DNA from: Bacteroidaceae bacterium
Lineage (GTDB): Bacteria; Bacteroidota; Bacteroidia; Bacteroidales; Bacteroidaceae
Assembly: GCA_017622495.1 (NCBI GenBank)
Contig: JAGAQY010000031.1
Span: 1-64,000 of the forward strand
DNA: 64,000 nucleotides
Direction: 5' to 3'
The notes beneath the pieces are model-generated. The model was not told the DNA's origin. It did not search any database and was given only the letters and a program-made list of their open reading frames with translations. A program made the translations under genes and the position numbers. This document shows positions 28,653 to 37,168 of the stretch, piece after piece (position 1 is the stretch's first letter; every line of letters begins with the position of its first letter).

Positions 28653-28666
28653 CCTTTTTGCGACAT

Positions 28667-29050
28667 CTAATATATGCCCTCCTCTATACTAACCATACCA
28701 TAATAATAGCCCAATGGGGAACGCCAAATTACAATTTGGTTAAAATTCGGTTTCCCTATTTGAACTTGCCCACGCGAGAATACATAAAGATAAGTATTAT
28801 ATAAAGTTTTCTTCCATATTAGATTACCGTCTTTATCCTTCACTCTTATCTTTACTCTAGGATTATTATGGATAAAATAATCAGGTGAAATGCATATCAT
28901 GGAGACTGTCACATTCTCATACCAGTCATTCTCAATACAAAGAGTATCACAGAACCTCATAACTTTTGTGTCATAAAGAGGGTCTACAGTTTCGCCATAG
29001 GTAGAAAACGCTGATAAGAAAATAGCAAATAATAGTATCAACTTTCTCAT
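28667..29050 (-). CDS. small secreted protein of unknown function
   Basis: About 127 residues from ATG 29050, chosen because it starts a signal peptide (MRKLILLFAIFLSAFSTYG). The mature protein is beta-rich (VTVSMICISP, VKIRVKDKDGNLIWKK, GYYYGMVSIEEGIY). No known family was recognised. It lies 13 bp after the next upstream gene and 14 bp before the NERD gene, so all three look co-transcribed. The stop codon is TAG. Confidence 0.6.
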   Translation of the reverse strand: MRKLILLFAIFLSAFSTYGETVDPLYDTKVMRFCDTLCIENDWYENVTVSMICISPDYFIHNNPRVKIRVKDKDGNLIWKKTLYNTYLYVFSRGQVQIGKPNFNQIVIWRSPLGYYYGMVSIEEGIY

Positions 29051-29063
29051 ATTATCCCAAACC

Positions 29064-29642
29064 TTAAATATCTTCCAAATGCTTTTGTATCTTGGCCTCC
29101 TCATTTTGGGCATCGCGATAGCGTATTACTACCGCACCTTCGAGGTAACCATCTGTCTTCTCTATATTGATTTCTATTTCACCGCCAGTAACTTCCCAAA
29201 GGCTTCCCCATGTAGCTCGTCTCTCGTCAAGTTCAATCATCAATAAACCATTGTTAGGGCTAGTTGACATCAGTTCTTTATTCTTCTCTATTGATGCTTT
29301 CGGTTTTCCATACTTCCGAGTGTACAAATCCTTGTAGTAATCGTATGTATTGACTAATACTTTCCATTCGTCAGAAGAATCAAAGAGTACAACTACCGAA
29401 TACACATTCTCGCCATCATCATCGGCAATTATACCTACCGTAGAGTTACGTCCAGTGAAGTCACCAACAAACAGCGTCGTATTGTTGTCGTTACCAAGCT
29501 TAGTAAAACCTTTGTCCGCCAATTTCTCGCAGAACGATTCCATACTACCCTCAATAGGGATACCTTTGAATGAAAGATGCTCTTGTGCCATGCTTGTTAA
29601 CCCAAAGAAGAATGCAACAAGTACAAAAATACCCTTTTTCAT
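29064..29642 (-). CDS. secreted protein of unknown function
   Basis: 192 residues with a signal peptide ending at SMAQ. The rest alternates strands and helices, with FKGIPIEGSMESFCEKLADKGF, a pattern seen in many uncharacterised Bacteroidales secreted proteins that look for drift between two values (SVVVLFDSSDEWKVL, YYKDLYTRKYGKP). No catalytic motif was recognised. It is followed closely by another small secreted protein gene. Confidence 0.65.
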   Translation of the reverse strand: MKKGIFVLVAFFFGLTSMAQEHLSFKGIPIEGSMESFCEKLADKGFTKLGNDNNTTLFVGDFTGRNSTVGIIADDDGENVYSVVVLFDSSDEWKVLVNTYDYYKDLYTRKYGKPKASIEKNKELMSTSPNNGLLMIELDERRATWGSLWEVTGGEIEINIEKTDGYLEGAVVIRYRDAQNEEAKIQKHLEDI

Positions 29643-29714
29643 AATACGTATGATATAGTTGTTATTTACTTGACAACAAAATTACTAAACTTCTATATAA
29701 ACGCAAAAAACTCA

Positions 29715-30773
29715 TTAACAAAAATCGTCAAAAACCTCTCCACCAGTCCATTCTTTTCCTTGAACTTTAGTAAAGTACTTCATTGCTCCATCTTTCTTAA
29801 AGAATGTACTATATGCAGAATGTATATAGTAAGTATTCTCGTATGAGATTTCCGCTAAAGCCCATCGTTTGAAAGAGTTTTCACCACTGTCTGTTACAAC
29901 CCATAGTTTTTGTTTGTCTGCAGAAATAGCAAAATCAATTATTTTGCTTTCTGAATACTTGTTACGACAAAATGTTTTATCAGCTTCAAGATTCTCATAG
30001 TATTCAGCAATGGCTTCAAACTTCACTTCGATAGGACAAAGAGGGAACTCTGTCGGTGTCTTCCAATTCTTCTGCAATGCATTAGTGGTTAACGATTCGG
30101 TCAATCCGTATCTCCAGCCTTCTACAGCATTTGTATTTTCTTCTTTTTCTACACGATTTGTTCTATTAAAATCAAGATCCGATGATTTCTTGGATGGATT
30201 GTATGATTGGTATATCCATTCTCCCATTTTTATTCCTGATGGAGCAGATACACTGGGCTTTTGCGCCCAACTCATAACGCGTTCGTAGGCATTCTTGGCC
30301 TCTTCCTTGGTGACGGTTCGCATCCACATGATGTCTTGGTTTGTTCCAGCCAAATCACGTATGCAACTAGGGTCTGCTATAAATTTTTGAATATCTCCAT
30401 CACATAAATATTCTATTCTTTTCCTTGTTACAGGATTGTTTAGAACATTTTCCAGTCTCGTAAGCCATCGGAGATTCTCAGCTCTATTGTTGCAGCGATT
30501 TGTGTCTATATGATCTACCACATAGACTTTAGAATCATTGGTTCCATAGAATGCTGTTGCAACAATAATATGTATTCGGTGACTTCCATGCATCATATAT
30601 CCGTTGCGTTCACACTTTATTCCGAAAGTCCAATAGTTGTCAAGTTGCCTTGGCTTAGACGGATTTTTAGGATGTCTAAAAACTGCTCCATTATCACGTA
30701 CAGAATACTTCTCATCTTTATAAACACATTCTCTGATTTCAGAGAATTCATCTATTATCCCCTTTGTTTCCAT
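29715..30773 (-). CDS. HNH endonuclease-like protein with unknown C-terminal domain
   Basis: 352 residues, not exported. The N-terminal third carries an HNH motif of the homing-endonuclease/NUMOD type: YSVRDNGAVFRH, then HRIHIIVATAFYG, VVDHIDTNRCNNRAENLRWLT and NVLNN. The C-terminal part (about 195-352) has no recognised family; it contains a strand-rich segment ending GKEWTGGEVFDDFC. The start codon overlaps the end of the HTH gene by 19 bp, so translation may be coupled. A defence, plasmid-like or homing role is possible; none is shown by sequence alone. Confidence 0.7.
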   Translation of the reverse strand: METKGIIDEFSEIRECVYKDEKYSVRDNGAVFRHPKNPSKPRQLDNYWTFGIKCERNGYMMHGSHRIHIIVATAFYGTNDSKVYVVDHIDTNRCNNRAENLRWLTRLENVLNNPVTRKRIEYLCDGDIQKFIADPSCIRDLAGTNQDIMWMRTVTKEEAKNAYERVMSWAQKPSVSAPSGIKMGEWIYQSYNPSKKSSDLDFNRTNRVEKEENTNAVEGWRYGLTESLTTNALQKNWKTPTEFPLCPIEVKFEAIAEYYENLEADKTFCRNKYSESKIIDFAISADKQKLWVVTDSGENSFKRWALAEISYENTYYIHSAYSTFFKKDGAMKYFTKVQGKEWTGGEVFDDFC

Positions 30774-31375
30774 ACTCCTGATATGCTATATTCCTCATAA
30801 AGTTCAAAAGCGAAGGCCAAAGTGCCGCGCCACTCTTCTTCTGTCTTGTAATCCAGTTTTATGTTTAGACTCCTATTTCGATGCACCAAATTTGTCAGGA
30901 GTTCAATCTCTATACCATCTTCATTCTTCATATTTCTCACAGGCAAAAGAGGATTCTCTCCAAAACGCTCCTTAAAGGTGTCACCAATAGTAAAAGAGAT
31001 GATATAGTCTGGCAACAAGAAGTCAGGTACAGGGCAATCGGGTTCATCGGGTAGGCTCCCCGAGATGATAGTATCATCCTTACCCATTTCTCGCAAGATG
31101 GTGGGAACAACTTTGTAGAATTGTGCAATCGCTTTGTCTCTTGCCATTTCACCCTCTTCATCAATAAGGCTTAGGTCATTGGCCAAATCTTGGAAGAAAT
31201 TGTGATTTAACACTTCCGATATGCGTTTCAATAATATCGTGTCAATTTTACTACGGTTGAAAATATTATACACATTGTTTCTTTGGCAACAGATTGCATC
31301 GGCAAATTGCGTAATGGACATCTGCTTGTACACTTCCTGCTTTATGAGTTCTCCAATTGTTTGTTTCTTTTCCAT
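30755..31375 (-). CDS. XRE-like helix-turn-helix protein
   Basis: 206 residues. Residues 1-65 form a helix-turn-helix domain of the type common in Bacteroidales: IGELIKQEV, SITQFADAICCQRNNVYNIFNRSKIDTILLKRISEVLNHNFF. The rest (70-206) has no recognised family; it is acidic and beta-rich, with PLLPVRNMKNEDGIEIELL. It is first in a leftward run with the HNH gene, which it overlaps by 19 bp, and has a full promoter 28 bp upstream. It may regulate the run or act with the HNH protein. Confidence 0.7.
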   Translation of the reverse strand: MEKKQTIGELIKQEVYKQMSITQFADAICCQRNNVYNIFNRSKIDTILLKRISEVLNHNFFQDLANDLSLIDEEGEMARDKAIAQFYKVVPTILREMGKDDTIISGSLPDEPDCPVPDFLLPDYIISFTIGDTFKERFGENPLLPVRNMKNEDGIEIELLTNLVHRNRSLNIKLDYKTEEEWRGTLAFAFELYEEYSISGVWKQRG

Positions 31376-31402
31376 ATCCTCTGTCTATTCTTGTTTATGC
31401 CA

Positions 31403-31434
31403 CAAAGGTAGGGACAATAGTTCGTTGCACAAAG
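31403..31434 (-). promoter_or_regulatory. promoter of the HTH-HNH-NERD run
   Basis: The reverse strand reads CTTTG (31430-31434), a 19-bp spacer and TACCTTTG (31403-31410), an exact match to the Bacteroidetes promoter. Confidence 0.75.
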
Positions 31435-31684
31435 AAAATAGTGTATCCTCTTTTTGTGCATTCTTACAGTAGGAGACTAAAACACGTGAGAGTAACCTTG
31501 TCTTTCAATCCTCACCCAGTTTCGTTTCCATCTCCTGATAGTCGGGATGAAAGTGAATAATAAGAAACAGGCGAAAAACGCTTTAACAGCCATTGGCATA
31601 ACTTAGAATCTAAAAATCTATTCTTATTTTAAAGATTCATATCCCATACCACTAATTTATTGCCTGTTCTCTCTGGTCTGCAGG

Positions 31685-32659
31685 CTATAAGTTGCGTTGA
31701 TTAATCAGATTCACCACAACCTTCACCATCACATCCTTTTCCTCGGTGCGGCTCTCGGCAATCATTAGCGTGAGGGCTACGAGGGTGTTGTCCGCTATAC
31801 GTTTGGTGCCGTCGGGACGGTAGAGGATGCCGTTGTTGTTGAGGAACCAAAGGAACAGAGTAGCAGCAATGCGCTTGTTGCCATCGCTGAACGAGTGGTT
31901 CTTGGTGACGAGGTAGAGGAGCATGGCGGCTTTCTCCTCCACCGAAGGGTAGAGTTCCTCGCCTCCGAAGGTCTGATAGATCTGCCCTATGCTGCTCTTG
32001 AAGGAGTCGTCCTTCTCGTTGCCAAACCATTGACTACCGCCAAACTTATCGTGTAGGCGACGAATTTCGGTCATGGCATTCTCGTAGGTAGCACGGAAGG
32101 GCTCCTCGGAGGTGGTGCGCTCGATGGAGAGGCGCTCGTAGTCGTAGTTATCGAGCGTGTCGAGGGCATAGGTGTAGTCTACCACCACATCGAACAGCGC
32201 TTGTCCATCAGCCGTGGCGGTGACGTCCTGACTCTGGAGGGTGCGGCCTACCACCTGTACCAACTGGCGAAGCTCGCCCAGCTGATCGCGACGGAGACGG
32301 TCGTTCACGGCATAACCTTTCGTGAGGTATTCCTTGAGGATACGGTTGGCCCACTGACGGAACTTAACGCCACGTTGGCTCTTTACACGATAACCTACGG
32401 AGATGATGACATCGAGGTTATAGAATGCCACAGGCTTATCAGAATGAGCAAGACGCAAAAATTGCGTGTTGCTTTCTTTTTCTAATTCTTCGTCAGAAAA
32501 AACATTATTAATGTGCTTCCTGACCGTTTTTTCATCTCGGTCGAAAAGCATTGCCATTTGATTGGCACTAAGCCACACCGTGTCGTTCTCCATGCGGACA
32601 TCCACCTGTGTCTGTCCGTCCTCGGTCTGATAGATGATTATCTGGTTGTTGTCGTTCAT
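31685..32659 (-). CDS. RhuM-Fic/Doc fusion protein
   Basis: About 324 residues from ATG 32659; a promoter-like box at 32685 and family alignment (MNDNNQIIIYQTEDGQ) favour it over the ATG five codons earlier. The N-terminal 190 residues are a RhuM-type domain (VWLSANQMAMLFDRDEKTVRKHI, LDVIISVGYRVKSQRG). The C-terminal 130 are a Fic/Doc fold with motif HSFSDGNKR; the Lys in place of the second Gly is the Doc form, which in known Doc toxins phosphorylates EF-Tu rather than adding AMP. No antitoxin gene adjoins it. It lies on its own between two repeat-rich regions, typical of horizontally moved genes. Confidence 0.88.
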   Translation of the reverse strand: MNDNNQIIIYQTEDGQTQVDVRMENDTVWLSANQMAMLFDRDEKTVRKHINNVFSDEELEKESNTQFLRLAHSDKPVAFYNLDVIISVGYRVKSQRGVKFRQWANRILKEYLTKGYAVNDRLRRDQLGELRQLVQVVGRTLQSQDVTATADGQALFDVVVDYTYALDTLDNYDYERLSIERTTSEEPFRATYENAMTEIRRLHDKFGGSQWFGNEKDDSFKSSIGQIYQTFGGEELYPSVEEKAAMLLYLVTKNHSFSDGNKRIAATLFLWFLNNNGILYRPDGTKRIADNTLVALTLMIAESRTEEKDVMVKVVVNLINQRNL

Positions 32660-32684
32660 TTCTGTAAGATGCATATGTATTTCG

Positions 32685-32692
32685 CAAATTTA
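32685..32692 (-). promoter_or_regulatory. -7 box of the RhuM-Fic/Doc gene
   Basis: The reverse strand reads TAAATTTG, 26 bp before the preferred start codon at 32659. Confidence 0.45.
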
Positions 32693-33090
32693 GCAATAAT
32701 ATATGAGAAATCCGTTTCTCCACGCCCGCTTTTTTGCAAGCAAACTAATACATGGTCTACTCTAACAGTTAGAACTTTGTATTTGGGAAGGTACATCATG
32801 TAACGATTTTGTCGCATGCGCCAAATTGTGGCATAATATAGTGTTCCCGTTTTTCACCTGCCAGTGTCCGCCAATGCATCATAACACAATGAATGACTAG
32901 CGGTTAATGGCGGACACTGCGTACAAATTCACATGTAGGCCTGTATCTGCCACATGCAAAAGGGAGCCTACTCAGCAATAACGGACGTACCTAAACATGG
33001 AAGCATCAGCATTACGTTTTCCCGGCAACGAGCGTCAGGGAATACGCATTATAAATTTAGTTTATTTCTCGCAGATAATCAACCTTTTGC

Positions 33091-33228
33091 CTCACACAGA
33101 TCTCACGAATCTCACGAAGGCTGCATCGCTAAAGGCTCGCAGCTGACGGCTTTGCCGAGTGTTATCAACCGGATGGCTAGCACGAGCGTAGCAAGAGCTC
33201 TTCGTGAGATTCGTGAGATCTGTGTGAG
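33091..33228. repeat. 29-bp perfect inverted repeat
   Basis: The left arm at 33091-33119 (CTCACACAGATCTCAC... ending ACGAAG) and the right arm at 33200-33228 are exact inverses around an 80-bp loop. The same arm with one or two changes occurs at 49194-49329, and a remnant at 53237-53253. Confidence 0.9.
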
Positions 33229-33338
33229 AATTAAATATTTGCGAGAGGATAGACTATTGAAACATAAATTATTAAGACATCTTTTTAGTGTGATTTTAAC
33301 ATCCGTTTCTCTATTTCTGCTTGTCGTTTTTATTTGCT

Positions 33339-33395
33339 GTTCGCGAAGAGCAGCGCGGCTGTTCGCGAAGAGCAGCGCGGTCGTTCGCGAACGGC
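33339..33395. repeat. 22-bp tandem repeat with TTCGCGAA core, two units
   Basis: Units begin at 33339 and 33361, with a partial third from 33383. It occupies the same place as the three-unit array at 2359 in the other composite element. Confidence 0.85.
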
Positions 33396-33827
33396 AAATA
33401 ACTTTGCTTTGGAGAAGATGCCAAAGTAGCCTTCCTTTTTCAAAAATCGAAGATGCGATTTTGCCTGTAAGGCACAGCCTTACATGGTATTGGAAACAGG
33501 TGGCTGATGTGGAAAAATTGTACTTAGTGTCCGCCATTAGCATGTTGATTATATGGCCATTATCTATCCTTGGCGGACACTGGCAGATAGAAAAGGAAGA
33601 ATACAGATTTGCGCTTAATCAGACATAGATGAGTTGAAATCGACTATGGGCGTAGCACAACTCACAACTCAACCGACGCCAAACCGAGAGCAGAGATAAG
33701 TTTGCTTAATCTATGCCGAGGTGCGAACCGACGAACGAAGCGAGAGTAGAAGCAAAGTTCACTTTGATTATACCGAGCAAGAAGGAGGAAACGCAAGTCG
33801 TAAGGAGGAAAAGCCTACGAAGTAGGA

Positions 33828-35564
33828 TTATAGCTCACAACTCACAACCTGCACGTTGCCCCGCATATCGGTCACCTTGATTTCTACATGGTGACGGCCG
33901 GGGCCGATGCCTTCGGCACGGAGGTCGCAGGTGAGGCGGGCATTCTTGCTGCTATACTTGAAGAGCACCCAGCGGCCATCTATCGTGCCGCGATAGTCGC
34001 GGATGCCGGTCTCGGCATCGGCAATGCGGCACACTATCCTACCCTGCTTGCGCCACGAGGTGCTGCCTATGGGAGTAATCTTGGGTGCTATGGTATCGGC
34101 ACATACGGTGTAGCTGCCCAGTTCGGTGATGTTGGCGGTAATGCGGCCATACTGGTAGGTGCCTCCGCAATAGGTGCGGCGCTTGCCATCGACACGGGCC
34201 ACGTAGAGTTTGGAGTCATCTACGGACTCACTCTTGTGGGTAGGCAATGTGATCTCGGCAGCACGGCGCAAGGGGATGCGTGTGGTAGTGAGCTGGTAGA
34301 TGGGGGCTTGGTCGCTCTCGGAGGGCAACACGTGGTAGTCGAGCTCCACATCATCGAACAGCGTGCCTTGCGGCATCCATAGCTCGAAGCCCTGCGCATA
34401 GAAGCGGCTGTCGCGCGAGGCATCCATGAGGTAATAGTAATTGGGCAGGCGACTGGGTATCTCCATACGCTTGCCACGCACCACGAAGCGATAGACGGAG
34501 CGGTTGCCATAGAGGTCCTCGAGCTCATAGCGGAAGTGGTAGTCGCGCTCCTCATCGATGGTGACCCATCCGCGCTGCTCATCGGCACGGAGCATACGCA
34601 GCTCGTTGTTCTCGGCTATGGAGGCACGCATATACCAGCGGCCTGTGGTGCGCTGCTCGGCATAGTCGGCCCATGAGTTGATGAGGCGGTTCTCATCAAA
34701 GGAGAAGCGGTCTACATCGCTGCTGCTCACAAGCTTATCGTCCACATAGAGGCGCACGTAGCGTACGCCGTAGTTGTTGTGGGTGCCATTCATATAGTCG
34801 TTGGCCGAGATGGCGGCGGAGATGCGGCCCCAACAATAAAAGACAAGGCCCCCCTCGTTCCCCCCAAGGGGGGATGACACGCTCGGCTCTTTCTTTTCAA
34901 CACTCATTTCGTTTGTCTCAAGATTCTCCCATTGAGAGACACTCAAGACCTTCCCCCCTTGGGGGGATAAGAGGGGGGCCCCATATACCATAATACGTGT
35001 GGCGCGTGGAGCGATATTATCGGTAATCTTGTCCTTATAGAACTGTAGCGGGTCGATGGGTTCATTGGTAGCGGTCTTGCGAATCTCCATGTGTAGATGG
35101 GGACCGAAGGAGTAGCCTGTGTTGCCGGCGTATGCCACGACCTCGCCTTGGCGGAAGCGAAACTCATCGGGGCCAAACTCCAGCGTCACGGCAAAGGCCT
35201 GCTCGGCGTATTGTTTCTGACGAACCAGCTCGGCAATCTCGGGCAGGAAGCGGTCGAGATGGCCGTGCACGGAGGTATAGCCATTGTCGTGAGTGAGATA
35301 CAGCGCATTGCCATAGCCACCGGGAGTGACCGTCACCTTGGAGATGTAGCCATCGGCAATGGCAAGCAGCGGCTTGCCCACCACGCCCTGGGTCTTGAAG
35401 TCGAGACCTCCGTGGAAGTGGTTGGAGCGGAGCTCTCCGAAGTTACCACTCAGATAGAGCGGGAAGTCGAACGGTGCGCCGAAGCGCACTTCTTGGCCAC
35501 GAAGCGGCATCCACCCAAGGAGCAGCCCCAGTAACGACACCATAACGAGACGAGAACAGTTCAT
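33828..35564 (-). CDS. M23 family metallopeptidase
   Basis: A 578-residue exported peptidase of the LytM type that cuts peptidoglycan cross-bridges, or an inactive relative. Signal peptide to about residue 23. The catalytic domain (about 30-180) has the zinc ligands in SNHFHGGLDF and GPHLHMEIR, with the HGHLDRF His between. The remaining 390 residues are beta-rich (YDLYGNRS, TDMRGNVQ). A GC-rich inverted repeat of about 130 bp sits in frame at 34848-34981, giving the odd stretch SPQGGKV...SPLGGNEGG in the protein. The start overlaps the flippase stop by 4 bp (ATGA), so the two are translationally linked. Confidence 0.9.
   Translation of the reverse strand: MNCSRLVMVSLLGLLLGWMPLRGQEVRFGAPFDFPLYLSGNFGELRSNHFHGGLDFKTQGVVGKPLLAIADGYISKVTVTPGGYGNALYLTHDNGYTSVHGHLDRFLPEIAELVRQKQYAEQAFAVTLEFGPDEFRFRQGEVVAYAGNTGYSFGPHLHMEIRKTATNEPIDPLQFYKDKITDNIAPRATRIMVYGAPLLSPQGGKVLSVSQWENLETNEMSVEKKEPSVSSPLGGNEGGLVFYCWGRISAAISANDYMNGTHNNYGVRYVRLYVDDKLVSSSDVDRFSFDENRLINSWADYAEQRTTGRWYMRASIAENNELRMLRADEQRGWVTIDEERDYHFRYELEDLYGNRSVYRFVVRGKRMEIPSRLPNYYYLMDASRDSRFYAQGFELWMPQGTLFDDVELDYHVLPSESDQAPIYQLTTTRIPLRRAAEITLPTHKSESVDDSKLYVARVDGKRRTYCGGTYQYGRITANITELGSYTVCADTIAPKITPIGSTSWRKQGRIVCRIADAETGIRDYRGTIDGRWVLFKYSSKNARLTCDLRAEGIGPGRHHVEIKVTDMRGNVQVVSCEL
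34848..34981. repeat. in-frame GC-rich inverted-repeat insert in the M23 gene
   Basis: Arms of about 32 bp, left GGCCCCCCTCGTTCCCCCCA and onward, right ending AGAGGGGGGCC, are inverted with a few mismatches around a 70-bp centre. The frame stays open through it, adding about 44 codons rich in Pro, Gly and Ser. Confidence 0.75.
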
Positions 35565-37081
35565 CGGGCATTCCTCCTAACTTTGACTAACAGACGATGA
35601 ATGAAATCGGTATTCCGATACAAGAAACGAATGGAAAACACGAAAGACATTGCCACGAAAAGTGTGCCCAAAAGTACATATAGCCAACCTGTAGTGGTGA
35701 CTACAGCTATCACAGTGCACGCAATCAATGGAAGCTGCTTCGCAAAGAGCCGCCACACGCGACCGCTATAATGGAAATCATAACAGATAAGCGAGATTAT
35801 CCATACGCTAAGCCAATCAAACACACCCGAAATCAACATTCCTATACCCAATCCCGGCAGTCCATAATACATGAAGCCTCCTATCATGATAGCTACCATG
35901 AAGGTATATGAGACCACCTCCTGCAGGAGGAATATCCGAGAATCTTTCTTGGAAAGACAGAGATAGGCCGTGGGCAACATCATGGCCTTGAAGAAGAGGC
36001 CCATCACACCCCATTGCGCCATCTCGACGAGTGGCATAAACTCTACATCGAGCAACAGACGAGGCACTAAGGGAAGGCACACGGCAAAGCATATAATAAG
36101 CGGAGTGATGAGGACCATCAGCAACTCGACCTGGGTATTCACGAGCCCGTTGGAACGTGTCTTATCTTTGTTGACAGCCGACAGACGGGGGAAGAACTCA
36201 CTGTCGAGTGCAGCAAAGGCCAACATGCTGAGGTATGAAATCAACAGATTGCCATACGAGTAGCATCCCACCTCACCCTCATTGCCATGAGCAAAGAGAT
36301 AGATGGATACCAAATAGTAGGCACCCGAATTGAGCAGTCCGGCCAACGTATAATTCAGTCCCTGGCGGATAATATAGAGTCCATCAACGATGACGGCTTT
36401 AGAGAAAAGTGCCACCCGATAGGGGAATACCTTGAACGAATGCCAGCAAGCCACGGCAAGCAGCCCCACTGCTGTGAGCAACAGGCTGGGTATTATACCC
36501 GAGAATCCCCAGAAGTAGTAGCATGGGACGGCAATCACCAACATCACCACAGCACTAAGCAGCTGATACCAAGCCACACGCCTCAGCATACGGACACCCT
36601 TGAGCACAGCCACCTCACCCATCATCAGAGCCGAGCAGCCAACCGTGAGCGAAAGCATACGAAACATGTTGGTATAAGCAGCGTCACCCTCGAAACTCCA
36701 ACGGCTAAGTAGAGGAGCGAGACAAAAGAACAGCAGGGTACCGAATACGGCCAGCCACAAGGACCACGAGCGCACCACTTTGATACCATACCCTACGGCA
36801 TCCGTATCGCCACATTCGCCACGCTGCTCCGAGATGGCCTGCACAGCGCTATATGAAATACCCAGGTCGGTAGCTTTCTTGCCGAGTTCGGTGGAGCGGT
36901 TATACACTTCCAGCACTCCTACCCCTACAGGGCCTAACAGGCGCGACACTATACTGACCTTCAACAAGGCTATCAGACTCACCAGACCCTGTACGCCACC
37001 GAAGATACCGGCATATTTCAGGATACCCTCGTATCCTGAGTCTTTGGCCGTAGTATTGTCTTGCTCTTGCTTCACGTGCAT
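35561..37081 (-). CDS. O-antigen/capsule flippase (Wzx-like)
   Basis: A 506-residue inner-membrane protein with about 12-14 spans, of the MATE/polysaccharide exporter superfamily. The first segment (LKYAGIFGGVQGLVSLIALLKVSIVSRLLGPVGVGVLEVYNR) is typical of Wzx O-antigen flippases, which move undecaprenyl-linked repeat units across the membrane. It is read away from the glycosyltransferase operon, and both start at the same palindromic promoter region at 37100-37147. It is followed with a 4-bp overlap by the M23 gene. Confidence 0.9.
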   Translation of the reverse strand: MHVKQEQDNTTAKDSGYEGILKYAGIFGGVQGLVSLIALLKVSIVSRLLGPVGVGVLEVYNRSTELGKKATDLGISYSAVQAISEQRGECGDTDAVGYGIKVVRSWSLWLAVFGTLLFFCLAPLLSRWSFEGDAAYTNMFRMLSLTVGCSALMMGEVAVLKGVRMLRRVAWYQLLSAVVMLVIAVPCYYFWGFSGIIPSLLLTAVGLLAVACWHSFKVFPYRVALFSKAVIVDGLYIIRQGLNYTLAGLLNSGAYYLVSIYLFAHGNEGEVGCYSYGNLLISYLSMLAFAALDSEFFPRLSAVNKDKTRSNGLVNTQVELLMVLITPLIICFAVCLPLVPRLLLDVEFMPLVEMAQWGVMGLFFKAMMLPTAYLCLSKKDSRIFLLQEVVSYTFMVAIMIGGFMYYGLPGLGIGMLISGVFDWLSVWIISLICYDFHYSGRVWRLFAKQLPLIACTVIAVVTTTGWLYVLLGTLFVAMSFVFSIRFLYRNTDFIHRLLVKVRRNAR

Positions 37082-37099
37082 GTTTTATTATAGAAGATA

Positions 37100-37147
37100 C
37101 AAAAATAGTGCAAAATTTCGATTTAGCGAAATTTTGCACTATCTTTG
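37100..37147. promoter_or_regulatory. divergent promoter with a 16-bp palindrome
   Basis: ATAGTGCAAAATTTCG at 37105-37120 and its exact inverse at 37127-37142 flank a 6-bp centre. The plus strand has TATCTTTG at 37140-37147 (toward the glycosyltransferases); the reverse strand has TATTTTTG at 37100-37107 (toward the flippase). The two -33 regions (TTTCG) lie inside the palindrome arms. Either a shared operator or simply two back-to-back promoters is possible. Confidence 0.7.
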
Positions 37148-37168
37148 CGAGTATTGACAGACACAGCC

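Larger units (their letters stand above)
32858..33585. repeat. composite hairpin-bounded repeat, copy B
   Basis: The left hairpin CAGTGTCCGCCA/TGGCGGACACTG (32861-32919) and the right hairpin AGTGTCCGCCA/TGGCGGACACT (33526-33581) bound the element. Its outer 17 bases, CTGCCAGTGTCCGCCAA and TTGGCGGACACTGGCAG, are perfectly inverted. It repeats the layout of 2166-2632 and is about 260 bp longer because of an inserted inverted repeat (33091-33228). It also holds an 8-bp hairpin TGTAAGGC/GCCTTACA (33466-33484). No protein is supported. Confidence 0.8.

Noticed and set aside
29715-31375. Restriction-modification system
   Set aside because: An HNH and an HTH gene are present, but no methyltransferase is visible.
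32954-33628. 224-codon open frame on the plus strand
   Set aside because: It runs through the inverted repeat and the 22-bp array of the composite element; the peptide only reflects the repeats.
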